A stretch of 64,000 nt of DNA from positions 193,202,369 through 193,266,368 of the forward strand of contig CP136061.1 of NCBI GenBank assembly GCA_032622095.1, read 5' to 3'. The notes under the pieces were generated by a model, which had not been told where the DNA came from, searched no databases, and saw only the letters and a program-made list of their open reading frames with translations. Source of the DNA: Siphonodentalium dalli. Taxonomy: Eukaryota > Mollusca > Scaphopoda > Gadilida > Siphonodentaliidae. The position numbers were made by a program, and so were the translations under genes. Of this stretch, positions 31,807 through 44,573 are shown piece after piece. Numbering within the stretch: the first letter of the stretch is position 1; each line of letters starts with the position of its first letter.

Positions 31807-32802
31807 CTGCAAAGAAAAGTGCATTCAAGGAATCTGGCTAAAGTTGGTTGGTTTTGTTTACTGCGTCTTATCATCGTTATAGTCGCTAGGCTATTACATG
31901 ACATCAGTTCTATTGGTTGTGGAACGATTGCATACAGAGCTAATTTCACTGGGAAATGACTCCACTTCAAATAACAAGACAGTCAATGACTGTGCGGTTG
32001 CTCACCTGACTGAAAGACTGGGACTCTGGAGGCCACAACAGTCAGAACTTGTCATAATCACTTTAAAAAAAGTAGTTCTAACAGGACAGGTGGCTAGAGA
32101 GAACAGGACATGTGGCTAGAGAGGCTTCATGTATGTAGATCATATTCGGTGATATTAATGTTTTATAACATGCAGATCTACAACAGTAAGCTTTTACATC
32201 TATACAAAAACACTCAAAAATGCTTTAAGAACAGATTGCCAATAATAACAAGGGGAATGGCAAGCGTGGGCCAATGCCCCCAACTGTATGCTCAATATTG
32301 GCTAAATTTAGAGAGAAAATGAAGTAATAGTGGGGCATTTCTGTTTAACCCCGGAACATAAAAGTACAGACAAAAAAATACCCTGGGTCATATCTCTGGC
32401 AAAGGGCCATAACTCTCGAAAAAAAAGTGCGGACAAAACCTGCACTATCAAGGATGGATGAAGGTCTCTACTATATACCCCCAAATAACCTGCACTATGT
32501 GGAGATCCTTCCCACAATGCTGGTCTATCGGCATGACAAAGGACATCCAAATTGGATTATCGTTACTTGAGCCGTGTTGTGAAATTTTTGCTATGGACAG
32601 ATGGAAGGAAGGACGATATTTATGTGAACAGCAATCATCAATGATAAAAGAAGAAAGTTGAGTCCAATAAAGATGCAACAAGATAATTTTAGCCAGTTTA
32701 TGGGTTTATATATATGGGTTTTCCAGTATTTTACAGTATTGCTGAAAACAATGTAAATTTTTCCAAGAAGTTTCAAGAACCTGGAATTCCTAATGTTCAT
32801 AT
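31807..32802. other. ATR intron, no supported gene
   Basis: There are short open frames only, none with a recognisable domain. Degenerate pearl-like core sequence (GGGCCATAACTCTCGAAAAA) appears near 32404-32425. Confidence 0.45.
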
Positions 32803-32804
32803 AC

Positions 32805-33003
32805 AGTAATGCCCCAAATAATCGACTCCTTATGGGTAATTTTTCAGGATTTAGTCGGAAATATGGCTTGTTGCCATTCATCGGACAGCTCTCATTGAGA
32901 GCTTTCCAATGAATGGCAACAAGCCATATTTCCAACTAAATCCTGAGAAGTTGCCCATAGTTCTGCTGTGGTTAAGGAGTCGATTATTTAGGGCATTACT
33001 GTA
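32805..33003. mobile_element. TA-type palindromic MITE, complete
   Basis: It begins CAGTAATGCCCCAAATAATC and ends GGGCATTACTG, flanked by TA. The arms contain GGATTTAGTCGGAAATATGG and its inverse around a centre near 32890. It fits a Tc1/mariner-type MITE. Confidence 0.85.
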
Positions 33004-33065
33004 CCAGTTTCCAGGATATGTGTAATATTCACTGGGTCAACACACCAATGAGCAAACATTGGGCT

Positions 33066-33503
33066 CAAGTCTGAGTTTAGTACGTGTACCTGTCATTTAC
33101 AGAATGAGGTCCCCAGAGGGTGAATTTAGTGATGCTATCCCACATAGGCTAGCATCACAAAATTATCCCTTTGGGGACCTCATTCTGCATGGCCTTATCT
33201 GCTTTAGGAGACTCAGATTGAACTTCCCAAATGGTAAATATTGTGATGTACCCATTGGGAACCTTGATTATGCAACATGGTGTCTGCGAATTTGGGGATA
33301 TAGAGAAACTAAACTAAAAAAGAAATAGAAGTTTCTATAGAAATTTGATAATAAAGAAACTTTCCAGAGAAGATGATGCCTAAGCAGAATGAGGTCCACA
33401 GAAGGTGAATTTAGTGATGATAGCCCACTGTGGGAAAGCGTCACTAAATTCGGCCTCTGGGGACCTCATTCTGTAAATGACGGGCACACTAAACTGAGAC
33501 TTG
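33066..33503. mobile_element. Palindromic hAT-like MITE, copy 2, with 8-bp duplication
   Basis: It is flanked by ATTGGGCT at 33058-33065 and 33504-33511. The ends CAAGTCTGAGTTTAGT and CAAGTCTCAGTTTAGT are inverted. The interior has AATGAGGTCCCCAGAGGGTG palindromes. Its right duplication covers intron positions +5 to +12 after ATR exon 11, so it inserted right beside the donor. Confidence 0.9.
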
Positions 33504-33514
33504 ATTGGGCTTAC

Positions 33515-33605
33515 ATGCTTGACAATGATCTGGAGTTTGTTCCAATTCCCAAGCTTCCACGCAGCTTCTACTCGGTACGTGTTCAGCTGAGAAGACCAGT
33601 CAGGT
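33515..33605 (-). CDS. ATR: ATR exon 11 (FAT)
   Basis: This 91-bp exon encodes (K)PDWSSQLNTYRVEAAWKLG and NWNKLQIIVKH. LNTYRVEAAWKL is identical to a conserved ATR block. The acceptor is GTTTTTCAG and the donor is GTAAGC. The target-site duplication of a hAT-like MITE (33066-33503) overlaps the donor region. Confidence 0.96.
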
Positions 33606-33820
33606 CTGAAAAACAATGACAGAACAATATCAAGTTTATGTATAATAATACGTGGCATAACTGTAGATAAAATCATAAAAGTCTTTGTTATGCAATAGAC
33701 AATTATGCCTTTCATGACGGGAGCTGAGCTGGTGCAGCATTAAAGATCCTAAGCCAGTGTTTTCTCTTATAAATGTGATTCTCCGTATGGGAGACTCGCA
33801 TATAAGACAATGCATTGGTA

Positions 33821-36090
33821 AAGGGTTTTCGCAAAATTTTAAGAAGCTCCAGTCATGGATGGGTTAATGGCTAAATAAAAAAAAAGTCCTGTTCTCAGGT
33901 ACATCTCTCATATTATTTTCAAATATATCCAAACTATAACCTCAAATTTAATCATAAATATATATTTAGATAGGTTTCTGTTGCAGATATTTTGGGTACA
34001 GTATGTTTGTCCGAGGCTTCAATAGACAGAGGGTTTGCTAGTACGAGGGTTCAATAGTGTGAGTTTGATAGACGGCCACACATGTAAACATATAGACCCT
34101 AAAGTGAAATTATGTGTGGTTACAAGTCAGTTAAAGTCGCCCACATGCTTTTCCCATTATGCATGACATAGGGAGGCTAAATAAAGTCAATATAATCTCT
34201 ATAATAATATGTGTAATTACATTTATGCCTCTTTGGCTTCTTATAATTTAGATACATTTAGCGCAAAATTGAACAAGAATTGGGTACCTGAAATGCAAGT
34301 ATATATAACAACAGTATCGACAAGAACGCTGGCACGCATTGCTTCGCCCATTACCATTAGAAAGCAACGTGTATTAAAAACTTTAAATGCCTTAATTGTA
34401 CAATTTTTTTCTATAATTAATACATGATCCTAATACAATTTGTATTTAATTTTTTTTCTTCTATAATTAATACATGTACATGCACATACATGAATACATG
34501 CAACCCTGATATTGTCTTCCAGCTGTTGAAAAATTTGACCAAAGTTGGCAGTGTGACCCAGAACCACACTGCCCCTAAGCTTGTAAATGACCCGCGGAGT
34601 ATTGAAGCAGACTTTTGAACCCTCTGACTATCGAATCGTTGGTCTGTACCTCTTTAGACGAACCCTTGGACTATTGAACCCTGACTATTAAACTGACAGT
34701 CCCCATTAATTTTCAGGCTTCCTGGGGAAAATACAAATTCACCATAACCACCATCCTCCCCCCCCTCCCCTCATCAATTTTTCATTATATAATTGCCTGA
34801 AAACACAGGCAAATTTACTATTATTAGGGCTAAGACTGGGAACAATGTAAAATATTTTCATTGAGTTTCATTTCAGCATATTTGAGAGACATTCTGACTC
34901 TGTCCTGAAATCAGTTCATGACCACAGAATTCCACACAGGGAATCAGATCACAGAAGTTTGACCCGATTCACAGGGAAAACATGAAAAATTCACATTTGA
35001 TTTCGTCGGCATCAATTTTCCTGATTTCTCCGTTTGCATCATACACTGTAAATCCAAGTTTTCAACATTTAAATACAAAAATAATACAAACCAAATTCAA
35101 ATTATTTAAAAACTTTTTGTTGCAAGTCAGAAATTTCAAATCTGTTCAATGGATGGAAATTTTAGTATGGTATTACTTAATTTTGGTAACATTAGCAGAC
35201 ATTAGGAGCAAAAATTGATGCTCAAAACAAAATTCTAATACAGTCAATTTCAGTTAATTGCATATCGTTTAAATGCATAATTCAGATATTTGCATAAAAT
35301 ATGCAAGCACCAAACCATTTTCTCATAAAATAAACTATTATTCGCATAAGGGTCACACTGTATTCCGTTTTCATGCATAAGAAAATCATCAAAAATTTTG
35401 TTGAGAAGGGGTAAAAAGTCACATCATGGTGCCAAATATATAGCAATTTCTAACTAAAATTTAGTTTGAAATACATATTTTAAGGGATAACTTAAGGGAT
35501 AACAAAGTTGTTAGCAAAAACATTTCGACCAGCAATTTTCACTACACACGTTTTCTATATCTTCTATCATGCTTTTGTATTATCATAAACCAGACCGCAC
35601 TGAAAGATACAAAAAGATATTGACGGTTTACAAGACCACACTGAAAGATATCAAAAGATATTCACGAATTACAAGACCGTACTGAAAGATATCAAAAGAT
35701 ATTCACGAATTACAAGACCGTACTGAAAGATATTTTGTTCACACATATTTCCTGTACGTTTCCTTATTTCTTTGTGAATTGCATGATTTCTATTTGTATA
35801 TTTATTTGTTTGTTGAATTGTGTCTGCTTCTCAAAAATGTTTGTAAACACCTGCGCAATTGTTCCAGTTTCAATTGAAAGTGAAAGATTCCAGGAATTCT
35901 CAAATTCCGAGAATCCTATTGAAAGTGAAAGTAAGATTTCCAGGAATTCTATCAGATTCTGAGAATCCTATTGAAAGTGAAAGTAGGATTCCGGGAATTT
36001 GACCAGGCTCCAAGAATTTACGCAATGTTACAGAAAATAGATCCTAAATATATTTAAATTTTTACTTTATTGAGATTCGTTAACTTCAAA
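33821..36090. other. ATR intron with two small tandem repeats
   Basis: It is mostly A+T-rich and non-coding. It contains four copies of a 41-bp unit at 35593-35740 (GACCGTACTGAAAGATATCA) and about three degenerate copies of a 50-58-bp unit at 35875-36000 (ATTGAAAGTGAAAG, AGGAATTC). Confidence 0.6.
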
Positions 36091-38296
36091 TCACAAACAC
36101 AACTTGTTCTTATAAAGGGAATTACTGTCTTAGCATTAAAAAACAAAGTGGAGCTGCCGTATATCTATGAAGAACTTGCCTTTGACACCGACTGCATTCT
36201 TTGCAATAGCATGTGCCACTGATTACAGCATATTCCAGCTGGTACACTCTGTTATTAAACGGGACATTCAAGATTTTGTCATTTCTTTTTATAACTATGT
36301 TGGAGTTGTTTCCGGCCAAAGGCCGGGTAGGATGCTCAAACTGCATCATGCAAGTCCCCTCACCCTTTCTTTGCATTTTCGATGGTGATTGATTATGTCG
36401 GCGGTGGCCGTTGTTGCGGAGCCTGACTGGAGGCAAGGCAATGTTTTGTAATTAGTTGCTGTTTGTTCTTATCTTTCTTTTTTCTGCTCTTTTGCTTTTG
36501 GGCAGTGGCTCTAATGGTGGTGTAGTAGGAGAAGCTTGTGCTTGGTTTTATAACTATGGACTCAGGCCCCAAGCTAGGAGGCGACTTGGGCGAAGTTCTC
36601 GCCTTCCGGCTGGCGACTTCGCCCTCGAGGTGAAAATGAAGTCGCCTTCCAAATTTGACCAAACTGAGATTTACCGGTGGGACTATATATCTAACCATCG
36701 AAAGTCATCGCTAGTGTCAGAAATAATTAGAATATTCGAGTTCCGTGAGTTTATAAATTAGTACAGGACCACCGTCCCGCTTTTCAGAAAAAAAAACAAT
36801 TACGACATTTTCAGATTATGTGCTAGGCGCTTCTGAAGTTCGTTTCGGCAACACATCGCACTTTTGGGAAAGACCGCTTCCGTAAATAAATGTCAAGTTT
36901 ATTGTTTTAATCGGATTATAGCATTGATGTTGGCATTAATTAAGGGAGGCTATTAATTAATAAAAACTTTAGAAATAAAACTAAAAGCTTTTGCAACTCC
37001 TTTGTTAGTTAATCCTTATTTTTTACAGCAGTGACCAAATTAAACTTACAAATCAGACTGTACAAACGTATCTTCCAAGTTCCAGTCTAGTAAATAATAC
37101 TACAATATTGTATTACAATACTACTTCCAAAAGTTAACTACTAGTGTAACTGGCTAATTGTCTTGCTTAAATGATATTTACACAAAACAGTTCCAAAAAT
37201 TTCAAATTTATAATAACAAATAGGCCAATTTCTTCAGATAAAGTAAAAAAAATTGTAGTTTTATTTTTTATTTTCTCTTTTTATTGATGTTATAAATAAA
37301 GCGATATTTGAATATTAATAAGTGGTTCTTATGTTTTTCTTAAGTTTCCCCCACTTCTCCCTATTTTGGCCTGAAGTCTCCCTAAAATCTCCAGAGGGAG
37401 AAGTCACTTCTCCCTGTTTTCAACCCCTATCTTGGGCCCTATATGGACTCTATGGGTGAAATAAATATCTGTGTTTTGCTGCTGATGCTGTGGTCGATAA
37501 AACTACATAGATTCTTTGTGTCCATGCTAATTTAATTTAATAAGAGGCATTACAAGAAAAGCTGTTTGGATATTAATAATCACAAGCTAATTTTTCAAGG
37601 TGTATTCATTGAGAGACATATTTATTCAGGCTTCAATTTGACCTCATTAAATAACAATAGACAAACAGCTTCTTGGAAACCAATCGCGAAATCAAAACAA
37701 TTAACACGTGGTATTTATGATGCGTTTAACAACTGTTGACATGATAAGAATTCAGCTTTGGAGTTATAGCCGACATGGTTTAATTACCCAAGGTGTCATA
37801 ACTCTGCTGTTGCATTGTGTACTTATCATAACATTGTTGTCCAATTCGGAAATCTTTTGATGTTTGACATTGATACTCAATGGTTGTCCATCGATTTTCA
37901 TCAGAAGACACCAGACTATATACATTTATTTGATCTTAAATGGTGCTGTTAATGAAAAGAATTATCCCCCTTCTCATAATGTTGAAATAATTGAAAATAG
38001 TGGATTAAACAACACATTTTTATCTGGAAACATCAGCGTTTTTCTTACCAGTTCTTGGTGGCTATTAACCAATAGTTGGTGGCAGTTAATGTTTATTTCA
38101 TTTTTTTTAAATATGACATGTGCAATGCATTGCTAACTAATGAGGTTGACGTTACCGCTAAGAAAATCATTTTTTACTTGAACATTAGTCAATTGTAGAT
38201 GTAGATGATGATGATGATGATGATATAATATGGAATAAAATTAAATTAAGACATAGATGAAGCTCTTTATAGACATTAGTATTATTAAACAAACTG
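36090..38296. other. ATR intron, unexplained mixed-frame open region
   Basis: 36122-36761 has overlapping open frames of about 100 codons on both strands (for example a minus frame with KQKSRKKKDKNKQQ and one with CYCKECSRCQRQ), but no domain or splice structure I can defend. It may be a decayed retrocopy. The rest, to 38296, is featureless apart from a short (GAT)n run at about 38205-38222. Confidence 0.35.
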
Positions 38297-39113
38297 AACT
38301 AGAGGTGTGACTGTCCCAATGGGACTACGGATACCCCCTGTTTTTAAAATACTAAGATGTCTCACATGTCAGTAAACATTTAGTTAAAATAATAAAATAA
38401 CAGTTCCCATTGCAGGTGTACAACCATAACCCTAATCTTAAACCTATTGACCAAAAAATGTAGGAATAAAAGCTTGGACAAAATTATGTATGTTGCGAAA
38501 AAAATTCTAAGTCGAAAAAGGGGAATAACTCCACACAAAATATGTCGGACAGACATCATAATCGCAGGTGCACAGGTTCCCATGGTACTAAATATCAGTG
38601 CCAAGATTAAAAAACATTGACCGAAAAATGTAGGAATAAAAGCTCGGACAAAATTATGCATGTTGCAAAAAAAGTTTCTAAGTCGAAAAAGGGGGATAAC
38701 TCCACCAAAAAATGTCGGACAGACGTCATAATCGCAGGTGCACAAGTTCCCATGGTACTAAATATCTGTGCCACGTTTTTAAAAAATTGACCGAAAAATG
38801 TAGGAATAAAAGCTCGGACAAAAGTATACATGTTGCGAAAAATTTCTAAGTCGAAAAACGGGGATAACTCCAGCAAAAAAAGTCCGACAGACGTCATAAT
38901 CGCAGGTGCACAGGTTCCCATGGTGGTTGATGTCTGTGCCAAGTTTCACGGAAATTGATCAAAAAACGACTGAGAAAAACTGCGGACAAATTTGTGTCCA
39001 CGGACGGACGGACGAGCCGACTCCAGTATACCCCCCCTAACTTCGACGGACGGACGGACAAGCTGACTCCAGTACATCCCCCCCTAACTTCGTTGCGGGG
39101 GGTATAATTAATG
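38297..39113. mobile_element. Pearl-like element, complete copy
   Basis: The left end is ACTAGAGGTGTGACTGTCCC. Three to four units of about 178 bp follow (AATGTAGGAATAAAAGCTCG, AAGTCGAAAAAGGGGGATAA, CGCAGGTGCACAGGTTCCCA). Then comes a GGACGGACGGACG microsatellite and a terminal hairpin, TATACCCCCC pairing with GGGGGGTATA (about 39025-39108). A second complete copy is at 56878-57664. Pearl elements of bivalves are thought to be non-autonomous Helitron-like elements. Confidence 0.85.
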
Positions 39114-39655
39114 ATGAAATTGAATGAACAAAACATAAATAAAAGAGTCAATGACACTGTAGCTCACTGCAACTTGGGAAGGAGTTAATGTTTTGCTGAG
39201 CAATGAATAGAATGATAAAGAAGTAAACTGGAGGTCACCCCGACAATCCGTATGAAGTTTGGTGATGAATGGATGAGGGATGTGGTCCAAGATGGATGCT
39301 GGCGGCCATGTTTTTCAAATTTTTTTGGTCAAAATAGGAGGTTCCCATCTGGAGGTCACCCCCCCAAAGATCCTTATGAAGTTTGGTGATGAATGGATGA
39401 GGGATGTGGTCTGTAGGGTGTGCCAAAGGATTCAGTCATGCAAAGAGTAAAATCAGAGATAGTGGCCATGTTTTTCATCGAAAATAGTTCAAATTCGATA
39501 GCTCCGATCTACAGGTGATGACAATCGTGCCTGCAAAATTAAAAAATGATCCATAAATACGGGCTGTAGGGTGTGCCGATGGATTCAAATTTGAAATCCA
39601 AGATGGCTGCTGGTGGCCATGTTTTTACATTGTAAAGTTGATCGAAAAACAGCTC
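39114..39655. repeat. AAGATGGCTGC array, truncated copy
   Basis: It is the same family as 1930-3095, with AAGATGGATGCTGGCGGCCA near 39290 and AAGATGGCTGCTGGTGGCCA near 39600. It directly follows the pearl-like element. Confidence 0.7.
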
Positions 39656-39851
39656 AGGTGGGTATTACGTGATTTTTTCTTTATGCATATTTGGTTCCTA
39701 GTAATTGCATAAGAAAAGCTATGCATCGACGCTATGCTATTAAGCAAAATTGACTGTATATTGATGCTTGAAATTTACAACTTTCTCCGTGATATGGGGG
39801 CCGCTCCCTGTCGTCACTTTCCTGTTGTGAATCCCATACTGTAGTACTTAC

Positions 39852-40002
39852 TTATCAGCGATGACTCCGGTTGCATGGTGAAGTGCCTTACTCTGCTGTA
39901 ATAGGTCCATCAGACTCCTCAGCAAACCTTGGTGATGACCGATATCATCGGGCTCTAACTGTACTGCCCTCTCATAGCAAACCTGTGCATCTTGTTGCTG
40001 CC
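39852..40002 (-). CDS. ATR: ATR exon 10 (FAT)
   Basis: This 151-bp exon encodes (G)QQQDAQVCYERAVQLEPDD, then IGHHQGLLRSLMDLLQQSKA and LHHATGVIAD. The pattern DA..CY.RAIQLEPD is a conserved TPR-like motif of ATR FAT. The acceptor is ACTTTTCAG and the donor is GTAAGT. A palindromic MITE ends only about 18 bp upstream of the acceptor. Confidence 0.96.
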
Positions 40003-40059
40003 CTGAAAAGTAATTACGCACAAGGCTGCAAATAGTGTGTCTGTTATCTGCAGAATGAG

Positions 40060-41383
40060 TAGGGCCCTGTGAATCGAGCATTTTGATTTCAAATCGAATC
40101 TCGAATCAAATCAGCCAAATTATTCTGAATCGCATCGAATCTCAAATCGAGTCATTTTATCAGACATATCAATAGTGACGATGTAGACATCACATGACTG
40201 AGTGGCAGTACCGGTGTGCTACGACATCTCCCCCCCCCCCCCCCCTGCGCATCTTCCCCCCCGGGGGGGGGGGGGGGGGGGGGATAAACTGGTTTTACCT
40301 AGGTTATCTCCCCCCCCCCCCCCCCAGGCAAATAGCCTCAGACATGTTCACCAAATGAAGCTTTCATTTAATATTTTTATCATGTAAATATCATTCAATA
40401 TGAAGTATTATTGATACACACTGATAATCGACTCCTTAACCACAGCAGCATTATGGGTAATTTTTCAGGATTTAGTTGAGAACTTTCCGACGAATGACAA
40501 CAAGCCATATTTCGTACTAAATCTTGAAAAATTAACAATAATTCTGCTGTGGTTAACCCTTTCAGTGCCAAGTCCGATTTTTGTATCAACCCATATTTCC
40601 TTGATCATTTCCCAAATTTATTGATTATAATAATGTGAAACATTGATGGAAAGAGCTTCGAGCTCTTTCCATCAGTGTGTCACATTATTATAATCAATGG
40701 GTGATTTTCAATAAAAAAAAATCTGAACAATAATGTCTCTGCCGAAGAAAAGACATGCTTCCTTGCCACCAATGATAGTGATACTGAAAAATAATATGCC
40801 AATAATTTGTCAATAAATTCAAAGATAAAAAAAATTCAGGGGGGGGGGGGGGGGGAAGAGTTAACCTAGATCAACTTCCCCCCTGGGGAGGAAGTTGATC
40901 AGGGGGGGGAGATAAACTGTTACACCGGTATCAATTTGCTCACTTCGTAATGGCGATAAGTGGATATATAATGTCAATATTATCCATAAATGGATCAAGT
41001 TCACAATTAACCAATTAAGTGCACATTCTTTGTTGCCATCTCTGCTATAAACTAATGAAACAATAATAAACAATAATGAAGTCAGTAAGCAATCGCATTC
41101 ACACAGCTGAAGTTCCACATATACTAGTATATGAAATTTTGCTAGATCAGTCGTGCATTGCTTTGGTGGTCTATATAGTTTTGGTCATTCTACAACAGTG
41201 TTCATATGTGTGGTCTTTCGTTGTTATCATTATCTAACTTCGCAAAAAAGCAATGTTGTCTGTTGAAGTATTGAGAATGCAACTGGTGCCAATGATTCAA
41301 TATAATTCGAATCAAGACAGCCAATTTCGAATCGAATCAGACGAAAGATTCCAAATCAGATCAAATCGATTTGCAGGGCTCTA
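40060..41383. mobile_element. hAT-like element, 1,324 bp, with poly-C/poly-G tracts
   Basis: AGAATGAG flanks both sides (40052-40059 and 41384-41391). The ends are TAGGGCCCTGTGAATCG and, inverted, TAGAGCCCTGCAAATCG. The interior holds CGAATC-rich sequence, a TA-type MITE remnant (40424-40557), a hairpin GAAAGAGCTTCGAGCTCTTTC (about 40648), and long C and G runs at 40229-40325 and 40842-40916. No transposase is present. A shorter relative is at 43665-44210. Confidence 0.85.
40229..40325. repeat. Poly-C / poly-G palindromic tracts
   Basis: Runs of 16 C, 7 C followed by 22 G, and again 17 C lie within 97 bp. Such tracts can form G-quadruplexes or long hairpins, and their exact length may be affected by sequencing errors. 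Confidence 0.8.
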
Positions 41384-41795
41384 AGAATGAGGTCCCCAGA
41401 GGGTGAATTTAGTGATGCTATCCCACACAGCAGGCTACATCACCAAATTCACCCTCTGAGAACCTCTTTCTGCTTAGGACTCAAATGCTATGAGAGACCT
41501 AAGATCATTTTTGAAGTTCCCCAGTTGAAGTAGGTGATGTTCACCTGTTAGTCACCTTGATTATGCATGTTATCTTCTGCAGATTAGAGGATATAGATAC
41601 TGAACAGAAGGGAAAAAGTAACAAAAAGAAAACAATGTTAATTTGAGACTATATATATACTTTCCAGATGAGGCCTAAGCAGAATGAGGTCCCCAGATGG
41701 GGAATTTGGTGATGTCAGCCAGCTGTGTGGGATAGCATCACTAAATTCACCCTCTGGGAACCTCTTTCTGCAAATGACAGACACACTATTTGCAG

Positions 41796-43178
41796 GCTTC
41801 ATTATTCAGGAAATTTAAAGATGGTCTATCCCGTTCCTGAACTTTCTCAAAGCCAGGAACACACATCACTAATGTAATCTCTAAACCATCGCTTCTCACA
41901 TTCGGATAGCCGCTATCTGGAATTCATGCATTGCTCGAGTTAGATATTTGTTTATTTCAGTAATAAATATGAGTATTTAACAATTACTTATTTTTTAATG
42001 TGCATTGTGAATATCCAAGCGTTTGTGTAATCAAACAAAAGTTTATATACGTCTTAAACAGATTTAAAATCAAAACAGCTTGAGACTTGATCGGTGACAT
42101 AGGTTCCTGTAGATTAAGGGATATAAAATAATACATCTGAGACTAAGAAAACAGTTTTCTGACACAAGGAAATATTTTTTTTCTGAATTGTCTTCCAATT
42201 CCTATAACCCCCGGCAAAAACAATTTGGGCAGGGGATAATTAGGGTCGGTATGTAGGCTTAAAATTCAACATTTTAAATATTTTTATTATTTTGATGTAT
42301 TCTTATAGGTTTTCATGTCAATGTTTGTTATCTGCAAGATTGCACTAACATTAAATGGTTTCTTTTTGTATTAACTTTAATAATTATGTAACTTCAACAG
42401 AGAAATTAACCCATTCTGAGACATTGACATTTATTTTTTTTTACCTATTTTTTTTAAAGAGTTTCTTGTAAACTCAGGAAAACTAGGAACAAATTTAATT
42501 TTTTTTTTAAATAGGGCCAGTAGGTAAACTCCAACTAAATATAATTTTTTCTTAGGCCTCACACCATGGCTAAATAAAATCCACTATTGGTCAAATTGAC
42601 ATCTCTATGCAAGAACAGAAGCCATTCTCGTTAAAATTTTGACAAGGGAAGGAGTCTTATTTATTTTGTATTGGGGCCAATATAAATAATATGCTTGATT
42701 TACATCCCCTCCCAACACTATTTTTAGTCCCCTCCTTTTATATGGATATCTTTTTATGTAAACTTTTTTCTCATGCCTTAATTGTCAAATTACATTTCAA
42801 TGACTCATTTATCAGTCTATTTTATCAAATTAGACAATCTAAATCACCTTGTATTATATAAGATAGGATATATTGTTTCAATATTTAAAACTGACCACGA
42901 CTATTTATGTTAGGAAGAATAAAATATAAAATATAAAATTCGCCCTCCCGCCACAAATTTTCTGAAAAAGTTGGATGTAAATCTAGCAATTTATTTATAT
43001 TGGCCTTATCTTGATGTCATATCTCAGGAACTGGGAATCTGGAATGTTGTTAATGGGCTAATGCCGACATCATACAGAACTCCAAAAATTTCATGTAATT
43101 TATTCAATGATATTGTTTATTTATATTGTTGTTGTTCTCACTCTGTGTACAGCACATTGAATAAAAATCCAGTCGATT
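41796..43178. other. ATR intron, no supported gene
   Basis: This is A+T-rich sequence with homopolymer T and A runs. The short open frames have no recognisable domain or transposon ends. Confidence 0.5.
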
Positions 43179-43180
43179 GA

Positions 43181-43631
43181 AGGTACTCAATCCGATCAGA
43201 CGCTCCTAAATTACTATTTCTTTGGCTTCGGGGGTAAAGAATATTTGATTCGAGTGAAGGAACCCACCCGTCAAAGCTCAGATTGATCAGATATAGATTT
43301 TTGAAATTTGTGATTTCAATTGTTTGATTACCAGAAACACGAGGTCAAACAGACGGTCTTGCAGATAAAGATGGATAACTCTAAAATCAATTGGTTATTA
43401 TTATTACCACTTGATTTTAGAGTTATCCATCTTTATCTGCAAGACCGTCCACTTGACCATCGTGCTTCAATCAGTTTGTGGCCCACGAAAAATAGAAACC
43501 GCAAAGTTCAAACATCGATATCTAATCACTCTGAGCTTTGATGGGTGGGTTCCTCGACTCGAATAAAATATTTTTTACCCCTGTAGCCAAAGAAATAGTA
43601 ATTTAGGAGTGTCTGATCCGATTGAATACCT
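43181..43631. mobile_element. TTAA-type palindromic MITE (AGGTACTCAATCCGATCAGA), copy 1
   Basis: The ends are AGGTACTCAATCCGATCAGA and, inverted, AGGTATTCAATCGGATCAGA. The right TTAA is 43632-43635; the left is decayed to TTGA. The centre is a long palindrome around ATGGATAACTCTAAAATCAA at about 43355-43447. Copy 2 is at 54122-54387. Confidence 0.85.
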
Positions 43632-43664
43632 TTAACCCGTGCTATAATAAATCATGGATTATCC

Positions 43665-44210
43665 TAGGGCCCTGCAAATCTCGAATTGAATCATTGCATC
43701 AGCCATAATAATAGTGAAGATGAAGATATCACATGACTATGAAGATGAAGATGAAGAAATCAATTTGCTCACTTCACGATGATAAATGATTGTCAGTATA
43801 CAATATAAATATTATATCTATAAATGGATCAAATGCATATCTAACCAACTAAGTGTGCATTCTGTGTGGCCGTCTCTGTTATACAATAATGGAACAATAT
43901 CAGAAACATTATTGAAGCCAGAAAGCAATCGCAATTACAAGGTTGACATATATATGAAATTTTGCTAGATCAGTTACATAAGTCTTACAATGATTCGGTC
44001 GTCTATATATATAGTATAGCTCAGTCGACGACAAAGTTAGTTATATGCGTTGGTATCATAATATATTTTCTTGAAAAAGCAATGTGGTCCGTTGAAGTAA
44101 TGATAATCAACTGGTGCCAATGATTTGACACAAATCGAAATAAGACAGCTGATTTAGAATCGAATCAAATCAGATGACAGATTCGCAATCGCATCGAATC
44201 GAGGGACATA
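43665..44210. mobile_element. hAT-like element, 546 bp, nested
   Basis: It is flanked by GATTATCC (43657-43664) and GATTCTCC (44211-44218), 7 of 8 identical. The ends are TAGGGCCCTGCAAATC and, inverted, TATGTCCCTCGATTCG. It is related to 40060-41383. It splits the conserved ATGGATTCTCCCACTCAG of the host MITE. Confidence 0.8.
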
Positions 44211-44360
44211 GATTCTCCCACCCAGTTAAAAAAGTATACACTGGAATGGCCTATTTATTCATTTGGAGGGTGTTCAGGAAAGATGAGCAGATGAAAGACG
44301 TACAAAAAGAAAATACAAGTCCAGAAGAATTCCTATTTATTGGGAGGAAATGATTAGATA

Positions 44361-44573
44361 CAGTAATGCTCTAATTAATCGACTCCTTAACCACAGTATA
44401 ATGACGGGTAACTTTTCAGGATTTAGTCGGAAATATGGCTTGTTGCCATTCATCAGAAAGCTCTCGGCGAGAGCTTTCCAATGAATGGCAACAAGCCATA
44501 TTTCCGACTAAATCCTGAAAAGTTACCCATAATTCTGCTGTGATTAAGGAGTCGATTAATAAGAGCATTACTG
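44361..44573. mobile_element. TA-type palindromic MITE, nested
   Basis: TA flanks it at 44359-44360 and 44574-44575. The ends are CAGTAATGCTCTAATTAATC and GAGCATTACTG. It splits AGATAATAAGTTCAACAAAC of the host MITE exactly at TA. Confidence 0.88.

Larger units (their letters stand above)
40021..41795. mobile_element. Palindromic hAT-like MITE, copy 3, split by another element
   Basis: The left piece, 40021-40059, reads AAGGCTGCAAATAGTGTGTC and the right piece, 41384-41795, ends in the inverse. The outer flanks ATTACGCA and ATTATTCA match at 6 of 8 bases. The left end is about 18 bp upstream of the acceptor of ATR exon 10. It is interrupted at AGAATGAG by 40060-41383. Confidence 0.8.

Noticed and set aside
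36122-36761. Overlapping open frames of about 100 codons on both strands, one rich in lysine and proline
   Set aside because: No recognisable domain, no splice signals that join them, and both strands are open, which suggests composition rather than coding.
38380-38942. Minus-strand frames of 111-121 codons with GTCAPAIM repeats (also at 52158-52788 and 56933-57523)
   Set aside because: They are again products of the 178-bp pearl-like unit, and they lack any domain.
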